NCBI GenBank assembly: GCA_963833965.1
Contig: CAWHZZ010000001.1
Span: 248,001 to 312,000 of the forward strand
DNA length: 64,000 nt
Origin: CAJCIW01 sp963833965
Lineage (GTDB): Bacteria > Chlamydiota > Chlamydiia > Chlamydiales > Rhabdochlamydiaceae
Direction of reading: 5' to 3'
Shown here: piece by piece, positions 25,135 through 32,894 of the stretch
Layout of the letters: each line of letters begins with the position of its first letter
How positions within the stretch are numbered: the first letter of the stretch is position 1
Program-made: the position numbers and the translations under genes
The notes under the pieces: generated by a model
Seen by the model: the letters and a program-made list of their open reading frames with translations, nothing else
What the model was told of the DNA's origin: nothing
The model's database searches: none

Positions 25135-25458
25135 TCAGGTTCGTAGAGTCTCCTCCTTAACCCAGTGGAAATAATCGGCATTCCCATCGTCGATATGAAT
25201 TTGGGAAATTTCCGGAACCTCGTAGGAGCAGTGCGCTTTGATATAATCTCTTACCGCTTCGAAGTGGCTCCGTGTCGTTTTTAAGAATACCTTCGATTCG
25301 CTCCCCGTTTCGACCTTCCCTTGCCAGAAATAGGTCGATTCCACATGGGGAAGGATATTCGCGCAGGCGATCCATCTTTTTTCCACGAGCTCTCGGCAAA
25401 TGCGCCTCGCTTCTTCAAGGGTAGCGCACGTCCAAAGAATGAGTATGACCGGACTCAT
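25135..25458 (-). CDS. cutA: Divalent-cation tolerance protein CutA
   Basis: A CutA1 family protein, 107 residues, normally a stable trimer with a ferredoxin-like fold. The pattern matches: ILWTCATLEEARRICRELVEKRWIACANILPHVESTYFWQGK, then FLKTTRSHFEAVRDYIKAHCSYEVPEI. The ATG at 25458 is preferred because GGAGG lies 5 bases before it. The physiological role of CutA is unclear in general. Single gene, followed by a long AT-rich leader on the other strand. Confidence 0.93.
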   Translation of the reverse strand: MSPVILILWTCATLEEARRICRELVEKRWIACANILPHVESTYFWQGKVETGSESKVFLKTTRSHFEAVRDYIKAHCSYEVPEISQIHIDDGNADYFHWVKEETLRT

Positions 25459-25668
25459 AAAAACCTCCAAATGAAGAATATTTATGCGCTACGGAGGGAA
25501 TGAAGTAAAGACTTTTTTTTCACATCACAAAGGATTGATTTTCAACCCCTTGCAAAACATCTCTTTATAACCAATCTGACACAAATGTCAAAATAAAATT
25601 TAATTTTACAAAATTTAATTTAATTAAAATTTTAACATTAATAATAAATATTTGTTTTCACAAATTCA

Positions 25669-25698
25669 TTGATTAATTTTAATTACAAAGCATATAAT
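25669..25698 (+). promoter_or_regulatory. Sigma-70-type promoter candidate
   Basis: TTGATT (25669-25674), 18-bp spacer, perfect TATAAT (25693-25698), about 34 bp before the ATG at 25732. The 230 bp upstream is very AT-rich and holds no gene that I can see. Confidence 0.6.
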
Positions 25699-25731
25699 AT
25701 TTTATGAAACAGAAAATATTGAGGTAAAAAA

Positions 25732-26580
25732 ATGGCTATCACAACAAAAGCATATAATAATTATTTAGTCGAAATAAATTCAAACCCTAATATTCCTCAG
25801 AAAGGGAAGAATTACGATGCCGACCCAAATCAAATTATTGTCTGGGCCCAGAATAATGCTCCCTCTTGCGTTGACGCATTGACGGCAGCGGGAGGGCATC
25901 TGAGAAGAGTCTCATTTCCCGAATTTCTTAAAGGGATAGAGGCATGCATCAGACAGCTTCCCGCCAAAACTCTCCAAAATTCCGTCATTTTAGTGGCTGA
26001 AGGTAAAAGTAACAAATGGGTCGCTGAAATTGCGAAGAAATATTTCCCACAAAATTTCGGCTCTAATACAAAATTTTTAGAGTTAGGCCAGCAAGAGGCT
26101 GGTGTTTTCGTTAACACTTTAGGTAAGATTCCACAGAAAGTTTGGCCCGCGAATATTGTCTTATTCGACGATGCGGGGTTCAGTGGAAAACAGATGACGG
26201 GGCATTTGAAAAAAATCGCCGATAAAATGGGCCTCCAACAACCTAAGACTAACGTTTATGCTGTTCTTCCCTTTGTTACAAATGTGGCTTTAGAGGAACT
26301 CGAGAACACACAACAATTGTTCCAAGGAAACTTGCAGCTAAGAGTGGTCTATTCCGAAAAAATTCCCACGGTCAAAGAAATCTTGCCCGCAGCTGATTTT
26401 AATGAATTAAACAATTACCTAGGAGAAATTTTAGAACCGAAGCAGGGCGTTAACAAAGGAAAAGATTCTGGAATTGCGGTGACTTATTTCGATCATAAAA
26501 TTCCCAACAATCAATCGTTCCTATTCACTGCTATTGCTAGGGATACCATGCCGAAGATAACTCCTCCTTATCTTCAATGA
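25732..26580 (+). CDS. Phosphoribosyltransferase-like hypothetical protein
   Basis: A 282-residue protein with GAGGT before the ATG. The stretch NIVLFDDAGFSGKQM (residues 141-155) has the form of the PRPP-binding loop of phosphoribosyltransferases: hydrophobic strand, two acids, small residues, Gly-Lys. NSVILVAEGKSNKWVAEIAKK at 83-103 could be the preceding Rossmann-like helix-strand. I see no membrane segment. It is convergent with a NADAR-domain gene across a shared terminator. The assignment is from one motif, so treat it as a fold-level guess. Confidence 0.65.
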   Translation: MAITTKAYNNYLVEINSNPNIPQKGKNYDADPNQIIVWAQNNAPSCVDALTAAGGHLRRVSFPEFLKGIEACIRQLPAKTLQNSVILVAEGKSNKWVAEIAKKYFPQNFGSNTKFLELGQQEAGVFVNTLGKIPQKVWPANIVLFDDAGFSGKQMTGHLKKIADKMGLQQPKTNVYAVLPFVTNVALEELENTQQLFQGNLQLRVVYSEKIPTVKEILPAADFNELNNYLGEILEPKQGVNKGKDSGIAVTYFDHKIPNNQSFLFTAIARDTMPKITPPYLQ

Positions 26581-26586
26581 CGGCGG

Positions 26587-26622
26587 CCTGAACTTATCTA
26601 AACCATAAGTTCAGGTTTTTTT
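26587..26622. terminator. Strong intrinsic terminator
   Basis: A perfect 10-bp stem (26587-26596 with 26606-26615), 9-nt loop and seven T, placed 7 bp after the stop of the phosphoribosyltransferase-like gene. It overlaps the 3' end of the convergent NADAR gene. Confidence 0.9.
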
Positions 26623-27459
26623 CCGCACTTCCATTAAAATTCGACCTAGGACGTTGCGCGATGCTTTGGTGATCGGCTGAGTGTAATCTTTGGACAAAGT
26701 CGCGTCGTAGGGGTTCTTCGCTCCCCAAAATGAATCGTTTGTATTTTCAACTAAATGGGCCTCTTCCGTCTTTTTCAACCAATTCGCAAGGACTGGATTG
26801 TCTTGAAATTTCTTCGTCACGACCTCTAACATCAAGTCGTATTTATATTTGGCGATCTCGTCACTATTTTTAACATAGACCATCCTGGCGGCCAAGTCTT
26901 TCGAATCTGAAGGAGAACTGTCGGCAATTTTATTCAAATCCTCGGCAGTAATAGGGGTTTCCTCAGCTTCTTCCGCGGCTTCAACGCCTTCCGCCGCTTT
27001 AGGTATTTGTGCCCTGAAATAGGCGATCTTATGAGCTTGATAGGCGTTCTCGCAAGAGGAATATAGGCGCAGCTGTTCGGGATTGTTATGGTCCTTAAAG
27101 AGAAACCAGGTCGAATGAAAATTCGAAAGGAAATTGTAATTGGGCTCTTTAGAATTGAAGAAAATGGTGGAAGCGTTGTTGAATTGAGGGGCCTTTGTCG
27201 TGGATGTGGTCCGAGAGGCGTTGAGCCGCTTCAAAAACTCCTCTAAACGGGCAATTTCCCTGTAAGCATTGCCCTGGAGAAGGCATTTTATGAGAGCATC
27301 ATAGTCAAAGGCCTCCTTGGGGGCTAACTTCTCTACGCTCCAAGACTTTCGATCATTGTCCCATTTCAAGAAGCCGACCTTGGGTGTGAAGAGATTTTCA
27401 TAACCTTTTTTTATAAAAGGACTTAGAGCTTGTGACAACGTTTTTGCTACAGCACTCAT
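26611..27459 (-). CDS. NADAR (YbiA-like) family protein
   Basis: A 282-residue protein whose C-terminal part has the NADAR pattern: NYNFLSNFHSTWF, CENAYQAHK, MVYVKNSDEI, MLEVVTKKF, WLKKTEEAHLVENT, SFWG, and finally NVLGRILMEVR. NADAR proteins are N-glycosidases; known members act on riboflavin-pathway intermediates or remove ADP-ribose from nucleic acid bases or proteins. An Ala/Glu-rich insertion (AAEGVEAAEEAEE) interrupts the domain. The N-terminal 90 residues are unrelated to the domain. The ATG at 27459 follows a GAGG; the ORF extends further upstream but then overlaps ftsQ. Confidence 0.85.
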   Translation of the reverse strand: MSAVAKTLSQALSPFIKKGYENLFTPKVGFLKWDNDRKSWSVEKLAPKEAFDYDALIKCLLQGNAYREIARLEEFLKRLNASRTTSTTKAPQFNNASTIFFNSKEPNYNFLSNFHSTWFLFKDHNNPEQLRLYSSCENAYQAHKIAYFRAQIPKAAEGVEAAEEAEETPITAEDLNKIADSSPSDSKDLAARMVYVKNSDEIAKYKYDLMLEVVTKKFQDNPVLANWLKKTEEAHLVENTNDSFWGAKNPYDATLSKDYTQPITKASRNVLGRILMEVRKKT

Positions 27460-27538
27460 TATTATCAAAACCTCGGTTAGTAATTTTTCTTTAGTAATAA
27501 TGATACTAGAAGAAAGTATTAAATCAAATGAATATAAA

Positions 27539-28438
27539 TTATTTTGATTCAATAAAGGCGAGCTTCTGGATCCGGAAATCGATGATCTTCTCTTTGAACT
27601 GCAATTCGGGGCTGTGCTTTTCTTCGGCGAGAAGCTGCTCTCGCAGCTTCAAATAATTTCCCAATTCCTGGGCGTAATTTTTGGTGCTGAGCCGCAAGAT
27701 GCGCGGGATACCCACCTCGACTTGGTTTTGTTTGAACAAACGATCTTCGGTCATTACGACGATCTCACGCGTCCCGTAACTTTCCGCAAAAGCGTTGGAG
27801 ACGTCGATCCGTTTAACAGAGAATGCGTGAGCAGCCTTAGGGTCCATAACGATCGCCAATATTTTGAAGACCAAATCGATATATTTCCCATGCATTGGGA
27901 TATTCCACTGCGGAGAGGGCCGCTCTGGATCCGCCTCGAGTATCCCAAAAGGAGGCAGGCCCAAATAAAGAGCAGGCAAGTGCTTTGGAGAAAAGAAGGG
28001 GGTGAACGGAAAGAGGTATCCTTCCTTATCGATGGCGATGTTGACATAATCTTCAATCCAAGCAATCGGCTGCCGGACGGTGTAATCGACATAGAGGGCG
28101 CTCGGCTTGATCAATTTGACTTCTGCCTTTGAGATTAGCGGAGATTGCAGGAGCCTTTGTTTCGCTCTCTCTAGATCAAAACTCAGGCAGCTGTAAGGGC
28201 GGTCGCGGGAAATGCCGAGCAATTCAGCCAAATATTCGGTTTTGAGGGCCTCTCTTTGCGGTCCGGTCTGAATGATCGAATGGATTGCATAGCGGGGATC
28301 GCGGCTGATCGATTCTCGATGGGAAAAGTAGCGCTTCAAGATGAGATGGCACGATCCGCTGATGAGAAGTGCGGAAGCGACGATCCACGCTAAAGCGTGC
28401 GGCAAAGGCAGATAGACTGGCTTTTTTTTATTTTTCAT
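27539..28438 (-). CDS. ftsQ: Cell-division protein FtsQ/DivIB-like
   Basis: A 299-residue bitopic membrane protein: short cytoplasmic basic N-terminus (MKNKKK), one membrane segment (residues 13-33), then a POTRA-like periplasmic region (PYSCLSFDLERAKQRLLQSPLISKAEVKLIKPSALYVDYTVRQPIAWI). It overlaps murC by ATGA. Chlamydia also keeps a divergent ftsQ at this place. Sequence conservation of FtsQ is low, so synteny carries much of the call. It would link peptidoglycan synthesis with division at midcell. Confidence 0.85.
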   Translation of the reverse strand: MKNKKKPVYLPLPHALAWIVASALLISGSCHLILKRYFSHRESISRDPRYAIHSIIQTGPQREALKTEYLAELLGISRDRPYSCLSFDLERAKQRLLQSPLISKAEVKLIKPSALYVDYTVRQPIAWIEDYVNIAIDKEGYLFPFTPFFSPKHLPALYLGLPPFGILEADPERPSPQWNIPMHGKYIDLVFKILAIVMDPKAAHAFSVKRIDVSNAFAESYGTREIVVMTEDRLFKQNQVEVGIPRILRLSTKNYAQELGNYLKLREQLLAEEKHSPELQFKEKIIDFRIQKLAFIESK

Positions 28439-29796
28439 TGCACTGGACGAGAGAGTAATTTCAACACTTCGGGGCCGACTGTAGTGATATCCCCTGCTCC
28501 CATGGTGATTAACACATCGCCGCTTTGAAGAAACTTTGCGAGGTATGCGGCGAGTGCCGGCCGTCCGACATACTGGACATCGGCAAATTTTTCCCGGATT
28601 TTTGAGAGCAGCATTTCGCTCGTGATCCCTTCGATAGGCGCTTCGCGGGCGGCGTAAATATCGGTCATGATTAATGCATCGGCGCGCTCAAAAGCCGGCC
28701 CGAATTCATTCAGACAATCAAATGTGCGGGTGTAACGGTGCGGCTGAAACGCTGCGACGAGGCGCCTCCCCCCAATGGCCTGTTTGACAGCCCGCAGGGT
28801 GGCAAAAATCTCTGTCGGATGGTGGCCATAGTCATCGAAAATATCGATCTGACGGCACTTCCCTTTAAACTCGACCCTTCTATTGACCCCCTTGAAGCAT
28901 GCAAATGCCTCGCGGATTTTTTCCTCAGGGATGTTGATCTTGATCCCGAGACCAAAGACAGCTGCGGCATTGAGCACGTTGTGGCCGCCGATGAGCGGTA
29001 TTTCAATTTCGGAATAACCATTGCCTTCGAAGGAAATATCAAAGACATTCTTCCATCCCACCTGCCGAAAATTTTCAATCCGCAAATCGTTATTCTCCTC
29101 AAAGCCATAACTAAAGCCCTTGAGCTTTAAAGAGCGTAAAATGTCGTCGTCTCCGCACCAAATCAAGTGCCCTGAAGATTGGACTTGCCGCGCAAATTGA
29201 TGGAATCCTTCCACAAGTTTGTCGATGGAGTTCCAATAGGCAAGATGGTCGTTATCAATATTGGTGATGATGGCGCCAAAGGGGAGATAATTGAGAAACG
29301 AGCCATCGCTTTCGTCGGCCTCTGCGACAAAATAGGGGCCGGAGCCGCTACCTCCATTCGCGTTTAGACTGCGGACGATACCGCCCACAGCAAAGGCGGG
29401 ATCAAGCCCGCCGCAGACAAGCAGATGGGCGAGAAGAGAAGAAGTGGTCGTTTTACCATGAGTTCCGGTGACGAGCAGCGGAGAATAGCCGTTCATGAGG
29501 TGAGACAACAACTCGGAACGATGCCATAAGGGAAGCCCGTCTTCTTTGGCCTGCTTGAACTCTGGATTGTCTTCTCTGATATCGCTGCTGCAAATGACGA
29601 TGGTGGAGGGTTTGATGTGACGCGAAGAGTGGCCGATAAAGATCTCCGCACCCTTTTTTTGCAATTGATCGGTCATTGCGGAGGGCGCGATGTCGCTTCC
29701 GCTCACTTTAACGCCTTTTTGCAAGAGGATATTGGCAAGTGCGCTCATCCCAATGCCGCCAATCCCGATGAAATGGTATTTGTTTTTTTTATCCAT
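28435..29796 (-). CDS. murC: UDP-N-acetylmuramate--L-alanine ligase
   Basis: Adds L-alanine to UDP-MurNAc. The 453-residue protein has the nucleotide-binding GIGGIGMSALA at residues 11-21, the P-loop TGTHGKTTTSSLLA near 110, and the AVGGIV and EADESDGSFL motifs. In Chlamydiaceae this enzyme is fused to D-Ala-D-Ala ligase (about 800 residues). Here the ORF ends after the Mur C-terminal domain, and ftsQ follows directly, so ddl is not fused. The start is ATG at 29796, ten bases from a palindromic element. Confidence 0.96.
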   Translation of the reverse strand: MDKKNKYHFIGIGGIGMSALANILLQKGVKVSGSDIAPSAMTDQLQKKGAEIFIGHSSRHIKPSTIVICSSDIREDNPEFKQAKEDGLPLWHRSELLSHLMNGYSPLLVTGTHGKTTTSSLLAHLLVCGGLDPAFAVGGIVRSLNANGGSGSGPYFVAEADESDGSFLNYLPFGAIITNIDNDHLAYWNSIDKLVEGFHQFARQVQSSGHLIWCGDDDILRSLKLKGFSYGFEENNDLRIENFRQVGWKNVFDISFEGNGYSEIEIPLIGGHNVLNAAAVFGLGIKINIPEEKIREAFACFKGVNRRVEFKGKCRQIDIFDDYGHHPTEIFATLRAVKQAIGGRRLVAAFQPHRYTRTFDCLNEFGPAFERADALIMTDIYAAREAPIEGITSEMLLSKIREKFADVQYVGRPALAAYLAKFLQSGDVLITMGAGDITTVGPEVLKLLSRPVQ

Positions 29797-29805
29797 TTAA
29801 GCCTA

Positions 29806-29931
29806 CCCAAAAAATCGAAAGCTTTGATTTTTGAATGCCGCTTCGCAGGACACAATTGAAAAATTAGACCAAGAAGCGGCATTAAAAGATGTGGAAAAAG
29901 ACTCAAAAAGCATGGTTTTCCATTTTTTGGG
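29806..29931. repeat. TA-flanked palindromic element between murG and murC
   Basis: A 126-bp imperfect palindrome flanked by TA on each side. The ends start CCCAAAAAAT(C/G)GAAA on both strands. An internal 11-bp stem AATGCCGCTTC lies nearer the centre. It fills the murG-murC gap and supplies the last codons and the stop of murG (about residues after VLEP). Confidence 0.75.
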
Positions 29932-31045
29932 TAGGTTCTAATACCTCGATAATGAGAGTGGCGAGTTCCTCGCTGCTCTTTTTGGCCTTAAAACTCACAA
30001 TGGCCTCTTTCATTTTAAACTTTTCCGCTGAATCAGCGCTGAGCAACTTTTTTACAGTCTCGGCGAGCGAACAAGCCGAAATTGTGTTTTCGGGAAAATG
30101 CAGAGCGCCACCCACTTTTTTTTCCACGAACAAAGCGTTGGCAAGCTGATGCTGATCTTTCAAAAACGGATAAGGGACCAGGATAGAGGGAACTTCAAAA
30201 TGAATGAGTTCGGAAATCGTCATCGCTCCGCTTCGGCAGATCGCGATATCGGCCGCACTCCACACGAGATTCATCTTTTTTTCAAATTTTTTTACATAAC
30301 AAAAAATATTTAATGTCCTGCACAGTTGCGCGACGCGCTCAGCTGTCTCATCGTTTCCCGTTAAATGGATCAACTGGAAGGAAAGATTATCCTTTTTAAG
30401 CAGCGGCAAGAGTTCGGTGATATGGTGATTGATGTTTTTAGCTCCTTGGGAGCCGCCAAAAATGAGAAGGGTTGGAAGATCGGCTTTAAGCCCAAGCGCT
30501 TCACGAGCCTTCTCCACATCGATTCGCTGGCGCGCCTCCACATTGGCGGGGATTTCGACCTCGATCGTTTTCCCCGAAAGCTGCTCTTTCGCGTCATGAA
30601 AATAAACAGCAGTGAAAAGAGCCTTTCTCGAGAAGAATTTGATCACCTTTCCCGGGATCCGATTCGATTCGAAGAGGAGAATGGGGACTTTTTTTCTCGC
30701 AGCGGCAAACAAAACAGGAAAACAATGAAAGCTGCCAAAGCCGACTACAAGGGCGGGCTTTTGTTCCGAGAGCAATGCATAGCTTTCCCGAATCCCTTTG
30801 AGCAAAGAGAGGAACGAACGAAAAGCTTTTAAAAGGTTCTTTCCGAAGGGCGTTGCGCTGCTGATATCACGAAAAGCAAACTGCGTTTTGTCGAAATAGG
30901 CGTTTGAGCTCAATTTCGCTCCGGCAAACAGCAACTCCAGATCTTTGTTTTTCTTTTGCAGCTGCTCGGCGAGCGCTTGCGCAGGAAAAAGATGGCCTCC
31001 CGTACCTCCGGCAGCAAAGATAAGTTTTTTATGCGGTTTGTTCAT
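29903..31045 (-). CDS. murG: UDP-GlcNAc--lipid intermediate GlcNAc transferase
   Basis: Makes lipid II from lipid I at the inner face of the membrane. The N-terminal GGTGGHLFPAQALAEQL, the FESNRIPGKV segment, IFGGSQGA near 220, and RSGAMTISEL with PYPFLKDQHQLANA are all MurG features. About 380 residues from ATG 31045; ATG 31060 is also possible. The last nine or so residues (after VLEP) are read from a palindromic element, so the native C-terminus was replaced or extended. The 5' end overlaps ftsW. Confidence 0.95.
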   Translation of the reverse strand: MNKPHKKLIFAAGGTGGHLFPAQALAEQLQKKNKDLELLFAGAKLSSNAYFDKTQFAFRDISSATPFGKNLLKAFRSFLSLLKGIRESYALLSEQKPALVVGFGSFHCFPVLFAAARKKVPILLFESNRIPGKVIKFFSRKALFTAVYFHDAKEQLSGKTIEVEIPANVEARQRIDVEKAREALGLKADLPTLLIFGGSQGAKNINHHITELLPLLKKDNLSFQLIHLTGNDETAERVAQLCRTLNIFCYVKKFEKKMNLVWSAADIAICRSGAMTISELIHFEVPSILVPYPFLKDQHQLANALFVEKKVGGALHFPENTISACSLAETVKKLLSADSAEKFKMKEAIVSFKAKKSSEELATLIIEVLEPTQKMENHAF

Positions 31046-32123
31046 GAACCTTACCCACATTGAGAATGACGCATAAGGCGATCATGTTTGCAAGCAAGGA
31101 GGATCCTCCATGGCTAAAAAAAGGCAGATTCGTTCCTTTGCTCGGGAGCAAACCGGAAACGACACCTAAATTCAAAAACGCTTGAAAACAGATTAAAAAT
31201 GTAAAGACGGCCGCGATATAAAAACCCTCTTTGTCTTTGGCCTGCTGGGCAATAGAAAATCCACAATAGCCGACGATCATGTAAGAGAGAATCAGGCCAA
31301 AGACGCCCAAAAATCCCGCCTCTTCCGCAAAAATCGCGGCGATGTAGTCGCTGCGCGCTTCCGGAAGATACTCGAGTTTTTGCAAACTTTCCCCAAGCCC
31401 CTTTCCCATCAATTGACCGGAACCCGCGGCAATTTTGGCTTGATAAGGTTGATGTCCTTTTCCTTTCAAGTCGTACTCGGGATTCATGTAGACCTTAATC
31501 CGGTTAGAGACGTGAGGCATTTGCGAGGCGACAATGGCCCCAGAGGTGCAAAGCAGGCAGAGCGGAAGCGCCCAATAGGTCCACTTAAGCCGTGAAAGAA
31601 CAAACAAAATGACAAGCCCTGCAAAAACAATCGCGACCGTGCCGTTGTCCGGCTCAATTAAAATCAATGCCAAAGGGAGCGACAATTTTGCGAGCAGGAT
31701 CAAAAATTGTCGCAAGTCGAGAGAATCTTTCTGCCTGGAGATGGCATGGATGAAATACAAAGGGATTAAAAATTTAACAAACTCGGAGGGTTGAAAGGAA
31801 TTGCCAAAGACGTTAATCCAGCGATGGGCTCCATTGATCTGCAGGCCGATCCCAGGCAAAAAAACGAGGATCAGAAGCAGCGTGGCAAAGACCAGCATAG
31901 GACCGCTTAGCTTCACCAAATTTTGATAGCCGATGAACCAAGCGCCGAAAGCTCCTATCGCCCCCACAAGAGCGTATAATAGCTGTTTGATCAGGGCGTG
32001 ATGAGTGCTTCGATCGGAAAAACGATCGAGCACTTCCGCCGATGTGGTATTGAAGATCATCACCAACCCAAAAGCGAATAGAAGAGCGACGGTGATCAGC
32101 AAGCCTAAGGAATATCTGCTCAT
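31029..32123 (-). CDS. ftsW: Cell-division/shape SEDS protein FtsW
   Basis: A SEDS-family peptidoglycan polymerase, 364 residues, with about ten membrane segments. Typical motifs: INGAHRWINVFGNSFQPSEFVKFLIPLY, then MGKGLGESLQKLEYLPEARSDYIAAIFAEEAGFLG, and the C-terminal LLPSKGTNLPFFSHGGSSLLANM. Overlaps the LysM gene as ATGA and murG by a few codons. Being inside the mur cluster favours FtsW over RodA. Confidence 0.93.
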   Translation of the reverse strand: MSRYSLGLLITVALLFAFGLVMIFNTTSAEVLDRFSDRSTHHALIKQLLYALVGAIGAFGAWFIGYQNLVKLSGPMLVFATLLLILVFLPGIGLQINGAHRWINVFGNSFQPSEFVKFLIPLYFIHAISRQKDSLDLRQFLILLAKLSLPLALILIEPDNGTVAIVFAGLVILFVLSRLKWTYWALPLCLLCTSGAIVASQMPHVSNRIKVYMNPEYDLKGKGHQPYQAKIAAGSGQLMGKGLGESLQKLEYLPEARSDYIAAIFAEEAGFLGVFGLILSYMIVGYCGFSIAQQAKDKEGFYIAAVFTFLICFQAFLNLGVVSGLLPSKGTNLPFFSHGGSSLLANMIALCVILNVGKVHEQTA

Positions 32124-32887
32124 TGAATTCGAAGTTTGTCGCCTGGTTTGAGCCGTCTTGCTTGTTCTTCCGACATATTGTTCAATTTAAGCAGATCTTC
32201 CACCTTTAGATGATTTCTCACAGCGATTGTCCAGGGATTGTCCCCTTTTTTGACAATATAGTATTTCTGGTCGGTTTCGCTGGCTGCAGAATGGGGGGCA
32301 TACACAATTGTGGAAGGCTCGGCTTTTTTGATTGTTTTATTGGGGATTTTCAAGACCTGGCCGATGCGTAAGTTCGTGGTTGTCAATTTATTGGCCTTCA
32401 TGATTTCCGAAACGCTTGTGTGGTGATGGCGGGCGATTTTTTCTAATACATCCCCTTTTTTGACCTTCACTTCCGTAAATTCTGAGGCAGGTTGATGATT
32501 CGGGATGATCGGCGCAACCAGAGTCTGAGCAGCGGGAGTATCCGGCAGCGCGATCGCCTTCAGATCGTCGGCAAAGTTGGTGTGTGTGGCCGCGGCAGCG
32601 ATTTCGACAGGAGGCATTAACGACGGTGTTTGCATGACGGGAGTTTGCGAGGCCATTGCCATTGTATTTTGGGCAAATTGATTGAGGGCGGCGTCTACCT
32701 CGTCGCCGACAACAGGGACCGCTTCTTTTTTAACGGCAAACTCGGAAACTTCCTTGAAGACAGGAGTAGGATTGGCGACGAATTCGTCGCTACTCGTCGA
32801 ATGGGACTTTAGCGCACTGGCAAACAGCACGATAAGCAGCCCTGCATTGACTAGGACTGCGACGATGATCGTATCTTTTCGGCTCAT
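32120..32887 (-). CDS. LysM-domain cell-envelope protein (NlpD-like)
   Basis: A 255-residue protein with an N-terminal membrane anchor (DTIIVAVLVNAGLLIVLFASAL). After a long Ala/Pro/Thr-rich linker come two LysM peptidoglycan-binding domains: KKGDVLEKIARHHHTSVSEIMKANKL at about 148-173, and YYIVKKGDNPWTIAVRNHLKVEDLLKLN at about 208-235. No M23 peptidase domain is present. Good ribosome-binding site (AAGGAG). Its place between murD and ftsW matches the Chlamydia nlpD gene, with a likely role in septal wall organisation. Confidence 0.88.
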   Translation of the reverse strand: MSRKDTIIVAVLVNAGLLIVLFASALKSHSTSSDEFVANPTPVFKEVSEFAVKKEAVPVVGDEVDAALNQFAQNTMAMASQTPVMQTPSLMPPVEIAAAATHTNFADDLKAIALPDTPAAQTLVAPIIPNHQPASEFTEVKVKKGDVLEKIARHHHTSVSEIMKANKLTTTNLRIGQVLKIPNKTIKKAEPSTIVYAPHSAASETDQKYYIVKKGDNPWTIAVRNHLKVEDLLKLNNMSEEQARRLKPGDKLRIQ

Positions 32888-32894
32888 AACTTTT

